Shown: piece by piece, positions 43,701 to 54,098 of the stretch
How positions within the stretch are numbered: position 1 is the stretch's first letter
Layout: every line of letters starts with the position of its first letter
Assembly (NCBI RefSeq): GCF_001941865.1
Contig: NZ_CP016162.1
Span: 2,542,001-2,606,000, forward strand
Origin: Pseudomonas alcaliphila JAB1
Lineage (GTDB): Bacteria; Pseudomonadota; Gammaproteobacteria; Pseudomonadales; Pseudomonadaceae
Length of the DNA: 64,000 nt
Reading direction: 5' to 3'
Translations under genes and position numbers: made by a program
The notes under the pieces: generated by a model
Databases searched by the model: none
Seen by the model: the letters and a program-made list of their open reading frames with translations, nothing else
Told to the model about the DNA's origin: nothing

Positions 43701-46700
43701 GCTGGTTGGCCGCCAGGACCTGAGGGGGGGCGCGAAGCGACGGCGCGCTGTAGAGAATCGACGCGGCCATCTGCTCGAACAGGCGTGCATCGGCGTGACT
43801 GATGTTCAGTTGCCGCAGCAGCACTTGGCTATGTGTCCAGGCCAGATCGAAAACACGATCGGCGAGGTGGCGGTCGCGGTATTTGTTGATCAGGTGCAGG
43901 CACCCGCTGCGGCTGTCGCTGACACCGCTTACCAGATCGATGATCGCGCCCTGGCCGGCCTCCAGGACGAATCGGCAGCGTATCGCCACGATCGGGTCGA
44001 GCACGGCACCGACCGTACCTGAGAGCTTCTCGACGTCCATGGCCGCCGGCTGCGCCAGGTTGCGTCCGCGACCGATGAATCGGGCGCGGTCGGTCTCGTA
44101 GGAAATCGCTTCGATGTCAACGCCATGGGCGGCCAGCAGATGGCATAGCCAGGGGGCGTGTTCGGTTTTCGAGCGCGGCCGGCGGGTACACAGAATCGCT
44201 TGTAGATCCGCGTGCAGCTCGGTCTCTATGAACAGCTTGCTGAACGCCGGATGGGCCGAGTCACTGCGCGGCGGCGCCAGCACCACTTCGGCGTAGCTGG
44301 TCAGTTCGATGGATCGACGCGTAAGGCCACGATTGTTGATATGCAGGCGCCGCAGTTCGGCATTGTCCTCAGGGGATACGACGATCTCCGTATGGGTGTC
44401 GATATCCTGTTGGCGCACGCGAAATTCGGCCCTGGCATCGGTGAATATCGCCTCGAAGCTGTCCGTACGTTGCAGCGTCGGTTGGAATGCGCTCGACCAG
44501 AATGCACCACTGGCGGTGTCGCGCAGGTAGCAGAACGTCCCGGCGGCATCACAGGTCACGTCCTCCTGCCAGCGGGTGACGGCGAGCTCGTTACATCGGC
44601 TGTAGCCGCCGCCGGCATGGCTGATCATCACGTGATAATGGCCGTTGGAGAGCAACTGGACGGCAGGGTGGGCGCGATCAGGGTGGGTATAGACGCGCAA
44701 CTTGCTTTCATCGACGCGAGTCGCCGCTTCTTCCTGCGCCACCTGGGGCGCATGCAGGTATTGAGTCGCACTCTTGGGCATGCGCTCCTGGAGCAGCAAG
44801 GCTGTGGCCTGGAACTGCGGATCGGCCTCGAAGCGCCGGTGCATGGGGCGCTCGAGCAGCACGGCAGCAAGTGCCAGGAAGCTCATGCCCTGGTGATGGG
44901 CCATGAACGACTGGATCACCGCTGAGCTTCGCCCCAGGGGCAAGCGCGCGCTGGTGAAATCCAGCGCCTCATACAGGCCGTAGCGACCCGCCATGCCCAT
45001 GCCAGCCAGCGCCTGCATGTTTCGGCACGCCTCGGCAGGTGCCACCAACAGCGCCAGAGCCGATGCATAGGGAGCGATGACGATGTCGTCGCCGAGCCCC
45101 CGTTTCAGGCCAAGACCTGGAACGCCAAACGCTCGGTACTGGTAGTTCAACTGCGTGTCCAGGGCGTTGTAGCCCGACTCGGAGACGCCCCAGGGCAGGC
45201 CGAGCTTGCCGGCATAATCGATCTGGCGCGCCACTGCGGCCTTGCAGGTCTGGTCCAGCAAGGTTCTTGGGTAACTGGGCATGACCAGCAGCGGCATGAG
45301 GTACTCGAACATCGAGCCGGTCCACGACAGCAGCACCGGGACGCCGCCGCTACTGGTCAGCAGTCGGCCGAGGGCGAACCAGCCCTCCTGTGGCAACTGA
45401 CCCTGGGCAATCACGACGAAGTTGGTCAGCCGCGCCTCCGAGGCCAGCAGGTCGTAGTAGGCGCCATCGAGGCGCTGCTCATCGGCGTTGTAACCGATGG
45501 CCAGCAGGTCCCGCTGCGGGTCGTAGAGAAAGCTGAAATCCATGTCTGCCAGGTCGCCCGCCAATGTGGCCAAGCGCTCTGCCAGGGCGATTCGCTCCAT
45601 TGCGCAGGCTTTGGCTTTGCGCATTGGCACCTGCTCGTCTGCCGGCCGGTCGTTGGCATCGAGCGTTGCCAGTTGCCGCCAGGTGACGCGTCGCGAGCGT
45701 TCGCCTGGCAGGAGCAGGCTGGACATTTCAGCGCTCAGGTCTCGGCATTGCGCACTCAGCACCTGTAGCCAGTAGCTGGGTTCTTCTTGCCGGCTCAGGG
45801 TCACGGTCAGTTTCTCGGCCTGCTCGAGCAGGCGCTGCAGGGTAGGTAGCAGGTCGTGCGGGGGCTCGGACGTGAGCGCTGGTGCTGCCAATATCTTGAA
45901 CAGTTCGTCCAGAAGCTGTTCATCCAGATCTGCATCCAGCACGGCTTCCTGCAGGACATCGAGGCAATCTCTGAGGCCCTGCAGCGTGCGCGTGTCATTC
46001 GGCGCAGCATCAGGCAGCTCCAGCAGTCCCTGGCGCAGCGTCATGAGCAGGCCGGCCAGATTGCCGCTGTCCACCGTCGAGATGTAATGCGGCGGTAGCG
46101 GTTTCAGGGTGAGCGTGTCGTACCAGTTGTAGAAATGCCGGCGATGACGCTGCAGCAGGGCCATGCTGGTCAGCATGTGCTCCAGCCGAGAGAGCAAGTG
46201 CCCGCCGCTGATATAGGCGAAATCATGGGCGGCCAGGTGGGACAGCAGCGCCATCCCCATGTTGGTGGGGGAGGTGCGATGCGCGGTGACGGCCACCGGC
46301 TGTTCCTGGATGTTGTCCGGCGGCAGCCAGTTGTCCGCAGGCCCGACCAGGTCCTCGAAGAATGCCCAGTTCCGCCGGGCCTGCTGGCGCAGGAAGCGTC
46401 GCTCGCGTGCAGTGGGCTCGAACGCCGGCGATGCCGATGGCTGGCTCAGCCACCAGGCAAGTGCGGGGGCCACCGACCAGGCGAGCAGGAAGGGTGCAGC
46501 GACCACCAGAGTCAGCGGCTGCATGATCAGCAGGATGAACAGTCCGGCGGCGAGTGCCGGACACACCCACATGAGGCGGTACAGCCCGGATAAATCGTTA
46601 CGACTACCGCGCTCGACTTGTCGAGAAGGGTTCCACTGCAGCAGGTTGCGATGGCTGACCAGCATTCTCCATAGTGTTCGACCAATCGCATCCAGGCTGT

Positions 46701-49407
46701 TGAGAGTCTCGAAAGGCAGCCAGACCAGCGGCAAGAGGGCTCGATGAAAGCTTGATCCGCTGCTGCGCAGGGTTGTCGTCAGATGCAGACGCAGCGGTAC
46801 CTCGGGTGGCTTGTGCAGCAATTCGTGCAGTAGGCCAAGCAAGGGTTGCGTAACCACCAGGGCAATGATCGCCAGTACCCAAAGCAGCGGCTGCGAGCTG
46901 GCGAACCAGGCCCACAAGAGACCGCACAGAAAAGCCGCCGGCTCAAGGCTGCGGCGCAGGTTGTCGAAGATCTTCCAGCGGCCCAGAGCATCCAGGCGGG
47001 TAGCCTGCTGGCAGCCAGCCGAGGGAGGGCATGAGAGCAACCAAGGCAGCAACTGCCAGTCACCGCGAATCCAGCGGTGGTGCCGTTTGGCATCGGCGCT
47101 GTAGCAGGCGGGGTATTCCTCATAGACCTGGATGTCGCTGGTCAGGCCGGAGCGCGCATAGCACCCCTCGATGAGGTCATGACTCAGAATGCGGTTTGCC
47201 GGCAGGCAATCCTCCAGCGCGCGCTCGAAGGCATCCACGGCATAGATGCCCTTGCCGATGAACGAGCCATTGCTGAACAGATCCTGATAGACATCGGAAA
47301 CGGCGCGTGTGTAAGGGTCGATCCCTGCATCGCTACCGAACAGGTGGGCGTAGGTCGAGCGCGCGATACTCGACAGACTGATGCCGACCCGTGGCTGCAG
47401 GATCGCGTAACCGCTGGTGATGCGTCGCTTGCTGGCGTCGAACTGCGCCGCGTTCAGAGGGTGAGCGAGGGTACCGACGAGCTGGCGTGCGACATCACGC
47501 GGTAGCTGCGTGTCGGTGTCCAGGGTGATCACGTAGACAGTCTGCTGCAGCCTCGCCAGATCGCCGACGATCGTGTCGAAGCGTTCTCTTCCGTGGCCGC
47601 GCAACACTGCATTGAGCTCGCTCAGCTTGCCGCGTTTGCGTTCATGCCCCATCCAGCGGCGTTCTGTCGGGTTCCAGCGTCTGGGTCGGTGCAACAGGTT
47701 GAACCGGCTGCCTTCCATGGCCGGGTACTTGTCATTCAACGCTTCGATTGCCTGGCCGGCCCGCTCAAGCAGCGCCGCATCCTCATCCTGGGTTTCCTGC
47801 TGCGCGTCGAGGAAGTCGGTGAGCAGGGCAAAATGCAGATTGCTGTCGCGATTGGCCAGGTAGCGCACCTCCATGCCTTCCACCAGTTCATCGACATCCA
47901 GCGTGCTGCCAATCAGTGTCGGTACGACCACCAGGGTGCAGGCATCCGCGGGAATGCCCTCGCTGTAATCGAGGCGCGGCAACATGTTCGCCGGCATCGT
48001 CAGGGTCACCAGCCAGTTCACCAGGCCGATGGCCAGGCGGCTGGTCATCACCAGCAGCGGTAAGCTGAGCATGGCCAGGTACAGCAGCGACCAATTGTCG
48101 GCATGCGCCAGGGCCAGCAGGGGCCAGGCCAGCAGGACGGTGAGCAGCAGGGCTGGAATCAGGAAAAAATACAGTGGCGCACGACTCAGCAGCCGTTGCC
48201 CCTGCTCGATGAGCGACAACCGCACGCCGAGCTGTCGCTCCAGTGCCGGTACGCCCTTGTCGACCAGATAGAAGCCGACATGGGCCATGCGCGGGATGTC
48301 AGGCGGTGCGCCTGCGGCCAGGTCGAGCGCCGCGCGCGCGACTCCTGTCTCGTCGTGCTGACACGCCCGGGACAACCGTTCCACCGCATGCCGATAGTGA
48401 TCGCGCGTGGCGAAGTCCATGCGAGCGTAGATGCCCGCAGGGTCCTCGCGCAGCACCTGCTCCACGCCACTCATGCGCTCGACGAACTTGCGCCAATCGG
48501 TTGCCGAGAGCATGCGCAGGCTGTTGATACTGTTGCTGATGGAGACCTGTTCGGCCGCTTGTGATTGCGCATCCAGCTGCACTAGACGCTCTATGTTCAG
48601 GTCGGACTCCGCCAGTGTCTGCTCGATCCAGGTCAGCGGCAGGATGAGTGCCGTGTTCTGCCCCTGAAGCCGTCGCGCCAGTTCGGCGACAAACGAGCTC
48701 GTCATGGGCAGTGGTGAGCGCGCCATGTCCGCTACGGCCAACACGATGCTCTTGGCATCGCGCTCTGCGGTTTCACTCAAGCGGTCTGCCCAATGATTCG
48801 CCAGGTTGCGATCGTTCCAACTGGCCATCACCCGTGCGGCCACACGGCGCAGATTTTCGATCAGAGCAAGGCGCAGCATGATGGGAACAGCCCACAGTTC
48901 GCCCAGGCTCAGCGCAGTGATGGATTGATAGGCGGTGATGAAGCGCCCGAGACTTTCACTGTCGACCCGTCCATCTCCGTGGGAGATGGTTTCCAGGGCG
49001 ATGTCATAAACGCGGGGCAGGGTGGACGATGGCCCATGGGACAGCCCGGGTAGCTCGCGGCAATAGCCTCTGGGAAGGTGCTTCTGGGCGGTCCGGATCT
49101 GCTCTTCGATCAGATAGAAATTATCCAGCAACCATTCGGCGGCGGGTGTAGCCCGTTGGCTGGAAAGCGTCGCGACCGTCATGGCCTGGCAGCTGCTCGC
49201 CAGTACCCTGGCGTTCTCGGTCAGTCGCTCCAGCAAGGCGTCCGAGGTGGTGTGCGGGCTGAGTCGATGCTGATGCGCGAGCTCGACACCATGGTTCGCC
49301 ATTTGCTCGGCACTGAACAGTTCAGAGCGTAGGACGGCCTCGTATTCGAATGTACGAGGCGTAGAGCGCCATAATCGCCGGATGAGGCTAGACCACTGAG
49401 TATCCAT
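40786..49407 (-). CDS. cyclic beta-1,2-glucan synthase-like GT84-GH94 membrane enzyme
   Basis: A 2,873-residue inner-membrane enzyme. In order: a soluble N-terminal region, paired membrane helices (YFFLIPALLLTVLLAWPLLA), a GT84 transferase domain (LVVVPTLIG, VITLDTDTQLPRDVARQLVG, HRWIRGDW), more helices, a glycoamylase-like domain, and two C-terminal GH94 phosphorylase parts with RSGYYQSGGAIGFRDQLQDG and the catalytic Asp in GHGDWNDGMNR. This is the NdvB/Cgs architecture, which makes and trims osmoprotective cyclic glucans in the periplasm. The start at 49407 fits the family; the frame is open 49 codons upstream. Length is at the family's usual 2,800-2,900. Confidence 0.92.
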   Translation of the reverse strand: MDTQWSSLIRRLWRSTPRTFEYEAVLRSELFSAEQMANHGVELAHQHRLSPHTTSDALLERLTENARVLASSCQAMTVATLSSQRATPAAEWLLDNFYLIEEQIRTAQKHLPRGYCRELPGLSHGPSSTLPRVYDIALETISHGDGRVDSESLGRFITAYQSITALSLGELWAVPIMLRLALIENLRRVAARVMASWNDRNLANHWADRLSETAERDAKSIVLAVADMARSPLPMTSSFVAELARRLQGQNTALILPLTWIEQTLAESDLNIERLVQLDAQSQAAEQVSISNSINSLRMLSATDWRKFVERMSGVEQVLREDPAGIYARMDFATRDHYRHAVERLSRACQHDETGVARAALDLAAGAPPDIPRMAHVGFYLVDKGVPALERQLGVRLSLIEQGQRLLSRAPLYFFLIPALLLTVLLAWPLLALAHADNWSLLYLAMLSLPLLVMTSRLAIGLVNWLVTLTMPANMLPRLDYSEGIPADACTLVVVPTLIGSTLDVDELVEGMEVRYLANRDSNLHFALLTDFLDAQQETQDEDAALLERAGQAIEALNDKYPAMEGSRFNLLHRPRRWNPTERRWMGHERKRGKLSELNAVLRGHGRERFDTIVGDLARLQQTVYVITLDTDTQLPRDVARQLVGTLAHPLNAAQFDASKRRITSGYAILQPRVGISLSSIARSTYAHLFGSDAGIDPYTRAVSDVYQDLFSNGSFIGKGIYAVDAFERALEDCLPANRILSHDLIEGCYARSGLTSDIQVYEEYPACYSADAKRHHRWIRGDWQLLPWLLSCPPSAGCQQATRLDALGRWKIFDNLRRSLEPAAFLCGLLWAWFASSQPLLWVLAIIALVVTQPLLGLLHELLHKPPEVPLRLHLTTTLRSSGSSFHRALLPLVWLPFETLNSLDAIGRTLWRMLVSHRNLLQWNPSRQVERGSRNDLSGLYRLMWVCPALAAGLFILLIMQPLTLVVAAPFLLAWSVAPALAWWLSQPSASPAFEPTARERRFLRQQARRNWAFFEDLVGPADNWLPPDNIQEQPVAVTAHRTSPTNMGMALLSHLAAHDFAYISGGHLLSRLEHMLTSMALLQRHRRHFYNWYDTLTLKPLPPHYISTVDSGNLAGLLMTLRQGLLELPDAAPNDTRTLQGLRDCLDVLQEAVLDADLDEQLLDELFKILAAPALTSEPPHDLLPTLQRLLEQAEKLTVTLSRQEEPSYWLQVLSAQCRDLSAEMSSLLLPGERSRRVTWRQLATLDANDRPADEQVPMRKAKACAMERIALAERLATLAGDLADMDFSFLYDPQRDLLAIGYNADEQRLDGAYYDLLASEARLTNFVVIAQGQLPQEGWFALGRLLTSSGGVPVLLSWTGSMFEYLMPLLVMPSYPRTLLDQTCKAAVARQIDYAGKLGLPWGVSESGYNALDTQLNYQYRAFGVPGLGLKRGLGDDIVIAPYASALALLVAPAEACRNMQALAGMGMAGRYGLYEALDFTSARLPLGRSSAVIQSFMAHHQGMSFLALAAVLLERPMHRRFEADPQFQATALLLQERMPKSATQYLHAPQVAQEEAATRVDESKLRVYTHPDRAHPAVQLLSNGHYHVMISHAGGGYSRCNELAVTRWQEDVTCDAAGTFCYLRDTASGAFWSSAFQPTLQRTDSFEAIFTDARAEFRVRQQDIDTHTEIVVSPEDNAELRRLHINNRGLTRRSIELTSYAEVVLAPPRSDSAHPAFSKLFIETELHADLQAILCTRRPRSKTEHAPWLCHLLAAHGVDIEAISYETDRARFIGRGRNLAQPAAMDVEKLSGTVGAVLDPIVAIRCRFVLEAGQGAIIDLVSGVSDSRSGCLHLINKYRDRHLADRVFDLAWTHSQVLLRQLNISHADARLFEQMAASILYSAPSLRAPPQVLAANQRNQTGLWGQAISGDLPIVLLQISSAGNIELVRQLVQAHAYWRQKGLVVDLVIWNEDQASYRQNLQDLILGLATSGSEAHLLDRPGGIFVRPVQQLSSEDRILMQAVAHLVLNDRHGRLSEQIRHRKAGPALPAFDARLLRKPARSSTLPEPDPRLLLSNPYGGFSADGNEYVIHLMPGQPTPAPWVNVIANPQFGTVISESGSAYTWHENAHEFRLTPWCNDPVTDASEEAIYLRDEDSGHYWSPTALPCPGNARYLTRHGFGYSLFEHDEDGIRTELRVYVALEAPIKFSQLLVRNTSNRPRRLSITGYVAWVLGELRSQSSMHIVTDADPDTGALFARNAYSIEFPGRVAFFDVDMPLMSSTADRSEFIGRNGNLKAPAAMAQEQLSGRRGTGLDPCAALRVGIELAPGASHEVTFRLGAEQSAKSASRLVQRMRGNATAAVELEIVRTHWRSTLAAVQIETPEPELDVLVNGWLMYQVIASRFWARSGYYQSGGAIGFRDQLQDGMAMLHTEPAAVRRHLLLCAAHQFIEGDVQHWWHPPMNRGVRTGCSDDYLWLALATSRYVQVTGDHSVLSESVGYLEGRALNSGEESYYDLPGHSALRETLYQHCVRAIEHSLRRGVHGLPLMGHGDWNDGMNRVGEQGQGESVWLGFFGHEVLSRFATTAELNGDQDFARRCLQQAKALGESLESRAWDGAWYRRAYFDDGTPLGSASNDECRIDSITQSWCVLSGAAPEKRQRMAMASLDRHLFRRDIGLIKLLTPPFDNGTMDPGYIKGYLPGIRENGGQYTHAAVWASMAFAALGDSTRAWELLHAINPITHGDSATAIATYKIEPYVLAADVYGMPPHEGRGGWSWYTGSAGWMYRLIVESLLGVQRSGACLHIRPLLPAHWPGFTLHYRYGATPYRITVRRTKQDEQTIDLDGIRLEGDGLPLRDDDREHHVDIKLPLNLISSPDPVMPPTQPLDITE

Positions 49408-49698
49408 ATGCTTCCTGGCGTGCGGCGTCAGCGTTCGGACAGGCCAGCGCAGAGGAATCACTCCAGGGTTGCCAGCATGCCGTTGCGCGGATCCAGATGC
49501 GTGAACAGTCATCAGGCCTTGAAACAGGCGGGGCGTCTGTCCGCTGCCGCACATAGCTACCGGGCTCTCCAGGTGTTATTCCAAGTCTTACTCAGTCATG
49601 GAGCCCGCCTCTAGCGGCGTTTGTGTTCCAGCGTACTGACGGCCCGTATTCTCGGCGTATGCTGGGCTGCGTTGCGCTTGTACTGCGGGAGATCGAAC

Positions 49699-50421
49699 AT
49701 GCAAGAACTACCACTGCCTCTGCGAAACCATCTGCTCAGTGCGCTATCGCCGGATGTCTGTACACGGCTCTTTTCAAACCTTGAGCGGGTGCATCTGGCA
49801 TCGGGCCAGGTTCTCCATGAGCGACATGATGTGATGAGTCACGTCTATTTCCCGGTCGATGCCGTCATCTCCTTGCTCTACCAGACAGAGCACGGCGCCG
49901 CGACGGAGATTTCGGTCGTTGGAGATGAAGGGATGGTGGGTATCGCCTTGTCGATTGGCGGGGAGAATCTCCCGAGCCGTGTCGTGGTTCAGCGCAGCGG
50001 CCATGCCTTTCGCCTCGAGGGCGCGCTGCTCAGGGATGAGTTCGCCCGTCACGGAGATTTGCTGGGACTCGTGCTGCGTTATACGCAAACCTTGATCGCG
50101 CAGATGGCGCAGGCCGCCGTTTGTACCCGACATCATTCTATCGATCAGCAGCTCTGTCGCCTGCTCTTGCTCTGGCTTGATCATCTGCCGGGTAACGGTG
50201 CGACGGTGCCGCAGGAGTTGCTCGGAGACAGGCCCGGTACGAGTCGCACGAACATGGTAGGCGCCGCCGATAAGCTCAGGCGCCAGGGGATAATCGATTA
50301 CGACGCCGAGACCATTACCGTGCTCGATCGGCATCAGCTGGAGCAGTTGTGTTGCGAATGCTACAAGCTCGTCAAGCGGGAAAGTGAGCGTCTCCAGCCC
50401 TGCGTGGCACAGCTCAAGTAG
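49699..50421 (+). CDS. Crp/Fnr-family regulator, paralogue 3
   Basis: A 240-residue close relative of paralogue 1 ([40 protein letters not shown]). The sensor half is well kept, but the recognition region differs: [20 protein letters not shown] replaces the ANMLGVRREGVTEAAGKL of paralogue 1. Either it reads a different site or the HTH is decaying. It is divergent from the glucan synthase and could control it. The start at 49699 skips 26 open codons. Confidence 0.85.
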   Translation: MQELPLPLRNHLLSALSPDVCTRLFSNLERVHLASGQVLHERHDVMSHVYFPVDAVISLLYQTEHGAATEISVVGDEGMVGIALSIGGENLPSRVVVQRSGHAFRLEGALLRDEFARHGDLLGLVLRYTQTLIAQMAQAAVCTRHHSIDQQLCRLLLLWLDHLPGNGATVPQELLGDRPGTSRTNMVGAADKLRRQGIIDYDAETITVLDRHQLEQLCCECYKLVKRESERLQPCVAQLK

Positions 50422-50501
50422 GGGGGATTGGCTGGACTGAGCTGTGTGCCAGAGGCGCCAGGAAGTTCAAGGCTACCGCTAGCTCCCGCCATTCTCTGAC
50501 G

Positions 50502-50638
50502 GTGTCAGATAACCTGCTCAAGCAGGAATTCACGGCATCGGCACCGAATCAGAAATGGGTGGGCGACATCACCTACCTGCCCACGGAGGAAGGTTGGTTG
50601 TATCTGGCGGTGGTCATCGATCTGCACTCGCGGGTGGC
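50502..50638 (+). pseudogene. IS3-family transposase fragment
   Basis: About 45 codons of an IS3-type OrfB ([20 protein letters not shown] followed by [10 protein letters not shown]), covering the first catalytic Asp region only. The frame runs directly into antisense radC sequence at about 50639, so the element was cut there by recombination. It is unrelated to the intact IS at 51634-52869 beyond family level. Confidence 0.8.
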
Positions 50639-50869
50639 TTTGGCATCCAGAAACAGCGCTGCGAAAACCTCGTGCTCAAAGCCACCCAGCTTCGCGATCA
50701 GGTAGTCCTTGACCAACTCCGAAGACGTGAAGGCTGCACCTCGCTGAACCTTCTGGTCGATCACCTTGCGAGCGGCATTCAGGATCTGTTCTGCACTGGC
50801 AGGCAGATAGCGATCTTGCTCGTCGCGATTCAGCAGGTAAGTGTCAAAGGCGAGAGAAAGCTGCGACAT
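50639..50869 (-). pseudogene. radC 5' fragment, copy 3
   Basis: About 77 codons matching the first half of intact radC (MSQLSLAFDTYLLNRDEQ ... [20 protein letters not shown]) up to ALFLDAK. The JAB metal motif is lost where the IS3 fragment joins. It retains its leader (50870-51080). Confidence 0.85.
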
Positions 50870-51080
50870 GATCGTGCTCCAGTTGCTCGGGCGGAATTGC
50901 CCGGAACCGGCCCAGCACGGCGCAGCGCAGCAGTCAGGGGTGATAGCCGGTTCAGCCGCAAATGCGCGAAGCGCATGCAGCCCTTGACGGCGAGAACGCC
51001 GTGATAGGGTGGGAGGAAACAGCAAGACCGCCACTCCACCGATCTCACAGGCGCCACCAGCAAGCGAAGCGCGCAGGCTC
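50870..51080 (-). repeat. radC leader repeat, copy 3
   Basis: Matches the leaders at 3398-3640 and 27503-27735 with about a tenth of positions changed, including the GGCGAGAACGCC and CGGGCGGAATTGCCCG elements. It ends at the CGCAGGCTC string near 51080, beyond which sequence is unique. Confidence 0.75.
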
Positions 51081-51215
51081 AAATCACAACAGCTATTGAG
51101 CTATTGAAGTCATTTGGCCATTATCCAGATGTGCCGATATATCGGCTGATTGGCACATCTACGTGCCCGCTATTCGGGCTTGCCCACAAGCTGCTCTGCT
51201 CAGGGAAGAAAATGT

Positions 51216-51638
51216 ATGGAATGGCCTCTCTCCATCGCCCTCATCGTCGCAATATTGCTGTGTGCGAGGCTTTTCCAAGGATCCAGGGCGGCCCGCAAAG
51301 CCCATGTCGCCGAGCAGGCGTTAAGGGATTCGAGAATCCATGAGCAAGAGCAGGTGATGGCTCAGCAGGCGTCTCAGATCAGGCTGCTACAGCTAGAAAT
51401 ATCCCTGCTCACCGAAGCGCGTGATGCCCTGCAAAAGCGGGTCGAAGCGCTCAGTAAATACACCCACATCGAAGATGTCGAAGCCGCAGCTAACGCCATC
51501 ATGATTGATGCGCAGTACCTGCTGGAACGCGCCAAGTCAGATGCCAATAGCATGCGTCTGGAAGCTGAGCAGGCGGCCAGGAGCACAGTCGAACAGGCGA
51601 ATCTCAAGTCCAGAAATACGCTGGAACAGGCAGTGTAG
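51216..51638 (+). CDS. coiled-coil membrane protein, DUF4041-like N-terminus, cut by IS
   Basis: At least 140 residues: an N-terminal membrane helix (PLSIALIVAILLCARLF), then a long coiled coil (QQASQIRLLQLEISLLTEAR), then KYTHIEDVEAAANAIMIDAQ, which resembles the start of a DUF4041 domain. Full-length relatives usually end in a T5orf172/GIY-YIG nuclease domain and occur in phages and defence regions. The frame ends on a stop codon supplied by the first bases of the IS element at 51634, so this gene is truncated. The missing 3' part is not found beyond the IS. Confidence 0.65.
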   Translation: MEWPLSIALIVAILLCARLFQGSRAARKAHVAEQALRDSRIHEQEQVMAQQASQIRLLQLEISLLTEARDALQKRVEALSKYTHIEDVEAAANAIMIDAQYLLERAKSDANSMRLEAEQAARSTVEQANLKSRNTLEQAV

Positions 51639-51641
51639 TGG

Positions 51642-52804
<1,163 letters not shown>

Positions 52805-52869
52805 CAGACACCTCTCTATGGCGAGCATTCTCGCCCTAAATGGGTGTCCGGGATCAGTAGACCACTACA

Positions 52870-53291
52870 CCCGCTTGCTCAAAGGTTTCCAATAACTATT
52901 AGCTCGACGCGTGCCGCCTCGAATTGAGGACAGGCTCTAGTTCAAGGCAAGTACGCTGTTGTTCATGATGTAGCCGCATTCGCCTGGACTCGTCGGTTGC
53001 CGCTTAAGTGTCATAGAGGAAGGATGCCAAGCAGGCATGTAGGTCGAAGCTTCCTAGACCTCGTGCGGAAAATAGCTGCCCCTCCGATGGCGCATACAGC
53101 TAAGGGTGAAGATTGACGCTTGGCCAGTCGATATTTTAGCCCGGCCGTATCGAGGGTCTGCCTAAAAAGCAGCATCACGACCGTTCCGCAATTTTCTGCA
53201 GCCCCCCGAAATCTGGGGGCTGCAGTGAGCCTGGTGCCGGTCGATTGCGGAACAGGTAGCGAGGCAAGTTATTGTTTTAAAAGGTATTATT
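52870..53291. other. unique region between IS and tRNA fragment, no gene seen
   Basis: About 420 bases. Small open frames on both strands lack codon structure or similarity. A perfect-looking dyad, GCAGCCCCC ... GGGGGCTGC, lies at about 53198-53226 and could be a hairpin or terminator. No 5' half of a tRNA is present here. Confidence 0.5.
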
Positions 53292-53351
53292 CTGAGACTT
53301 AAAATCTCTCGCCAGCAATGGTGTGCCGGTTCGACCCCGGCTTCGGCACCA
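53292..53351 (+). tRNA. 3' half of tRNA-Leu(UAA), fragment, probable attachment-site remnant
   Basis: The sequence from 53294 reads as an anticodon arm GAGA-CTTAAAA-TCTC with anticodon TAA, a variable arm (CGCC ... GGTG), a T arm GCCGG-TTCGACC-CCGGC and an acceptor strand ending TTCGGCACCA. The 5' half (acceptor strand and D arm) is missing: the 50 bases upstream cannot pair with it. Such 3' halves mark the far end of elements that integrate into tRNA genes, so this may be an att site. Confidence 0.75.
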
Positions 53352-53692
53352 TTTAAGATCAAGTGCTTACGAGTTTTTCGGCGGCATGGCTTGGTCTGCA
53401 ATCCTCGCATTCATCCGCAGTCGATCTGATCAGCAAGCAGTCGATCGGCGTTACTGCCAGCGTCATGTCATGAAACGTTCCTGCCACGGATGACCACCAG
53501 TCAAGCCGGCCCCGGCCACCGGTTGCACCATGGTGCTCAAGCCAGCCTCGCAAACCCCATTCTCCGCATCAGCCTTTTAAGCTAGATACTTTTCTTGACT
53601 TCTAGCCTGCGAGGCGCAGACTTTGTCAAGTACTGCAACAATCCCCTTGGGCTTGGCTGGATTTGGTTTTTCTGGCGCTCGCCGTGCCGCGC
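53352..53692. other. intergenic region before the hsp20 relic
   Basis: About 340 bases with no gene. A CCCCATTC string near 53557 recalls a heat-shock -10 element but no convincing -35 was found. The region joins the tRNA fragment to the remnant of a heat-resistance locus. Confidence 0.4.
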
Positions 53693-53996
53693 TTGCCGTT
53701 CGACTGGCGAGGCATGCTGCAGCTGGCGCTGGATATTCAGGAAACCGATAAGCAGTACAAGATGTCCTTCGACGTTCCCGGTGTCGAAGAAAAGGACTTC
53801 CAGATCACGCCCGACAACGACGTGCCGATGGTGCGAGGTGAAAGCGCCAGGAGCAAGAGAAGAGCGAAGCGGCTTTTCTCGTGTCGAACTCTCCTACGGC
53901 AGTTTCCAGTGTGCACTGAACCTGCCCGACGATGCCAACCAGGATTCGAAGCGCGAAGCAAGTGCACCGAAGCACGGCCGCTCGATTCCGATTGAA
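53693..53996 (+). pseudogene. hsp20 small heat-shock protein pseudogene
   Basis: Codons LALDIQETDKQYKMSFDVPG then VEEKDFQITPDNDVPMVRGE are an sHsp20 alpha-crystallin start. Near 53855 the frame shifts, and the second frame continues SGFSRVELSYGSFQCALNLP then DDANQDS, followed at once by the C-terminal SAPKHGRSIPIE. The usual IKASFKNGVLTVTI strand between them is deleted. With a frameshift, an internal deletion and no clear start it is non-functional. It lies directly upstream of ClpK, the order seen in transmissible heat-resistance loci. Confidence 0.82.
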
Positions 53997-54098
53997 GCTG
54001 AGTCGGATATTCCATTGCGGTCGCCACGAAGTCCCACCAGGGGACGAGGTGCCGCGGCATGCCGCACCTCGTCATCTCAATGACTAAGGAGCGTCCGC

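Noticed and set aside
53240..53351. complete tRNA gene
   Set aside because: No 5' acceptor strand or D arm that pairs with the 3' half could be found upstream.
53540..53570. possible heat-shock sigma promoter before hsp20
   Set aside because: Only a CCCCATTC -10-like string is present; the -35 region matches poorly, so no promoter is called.
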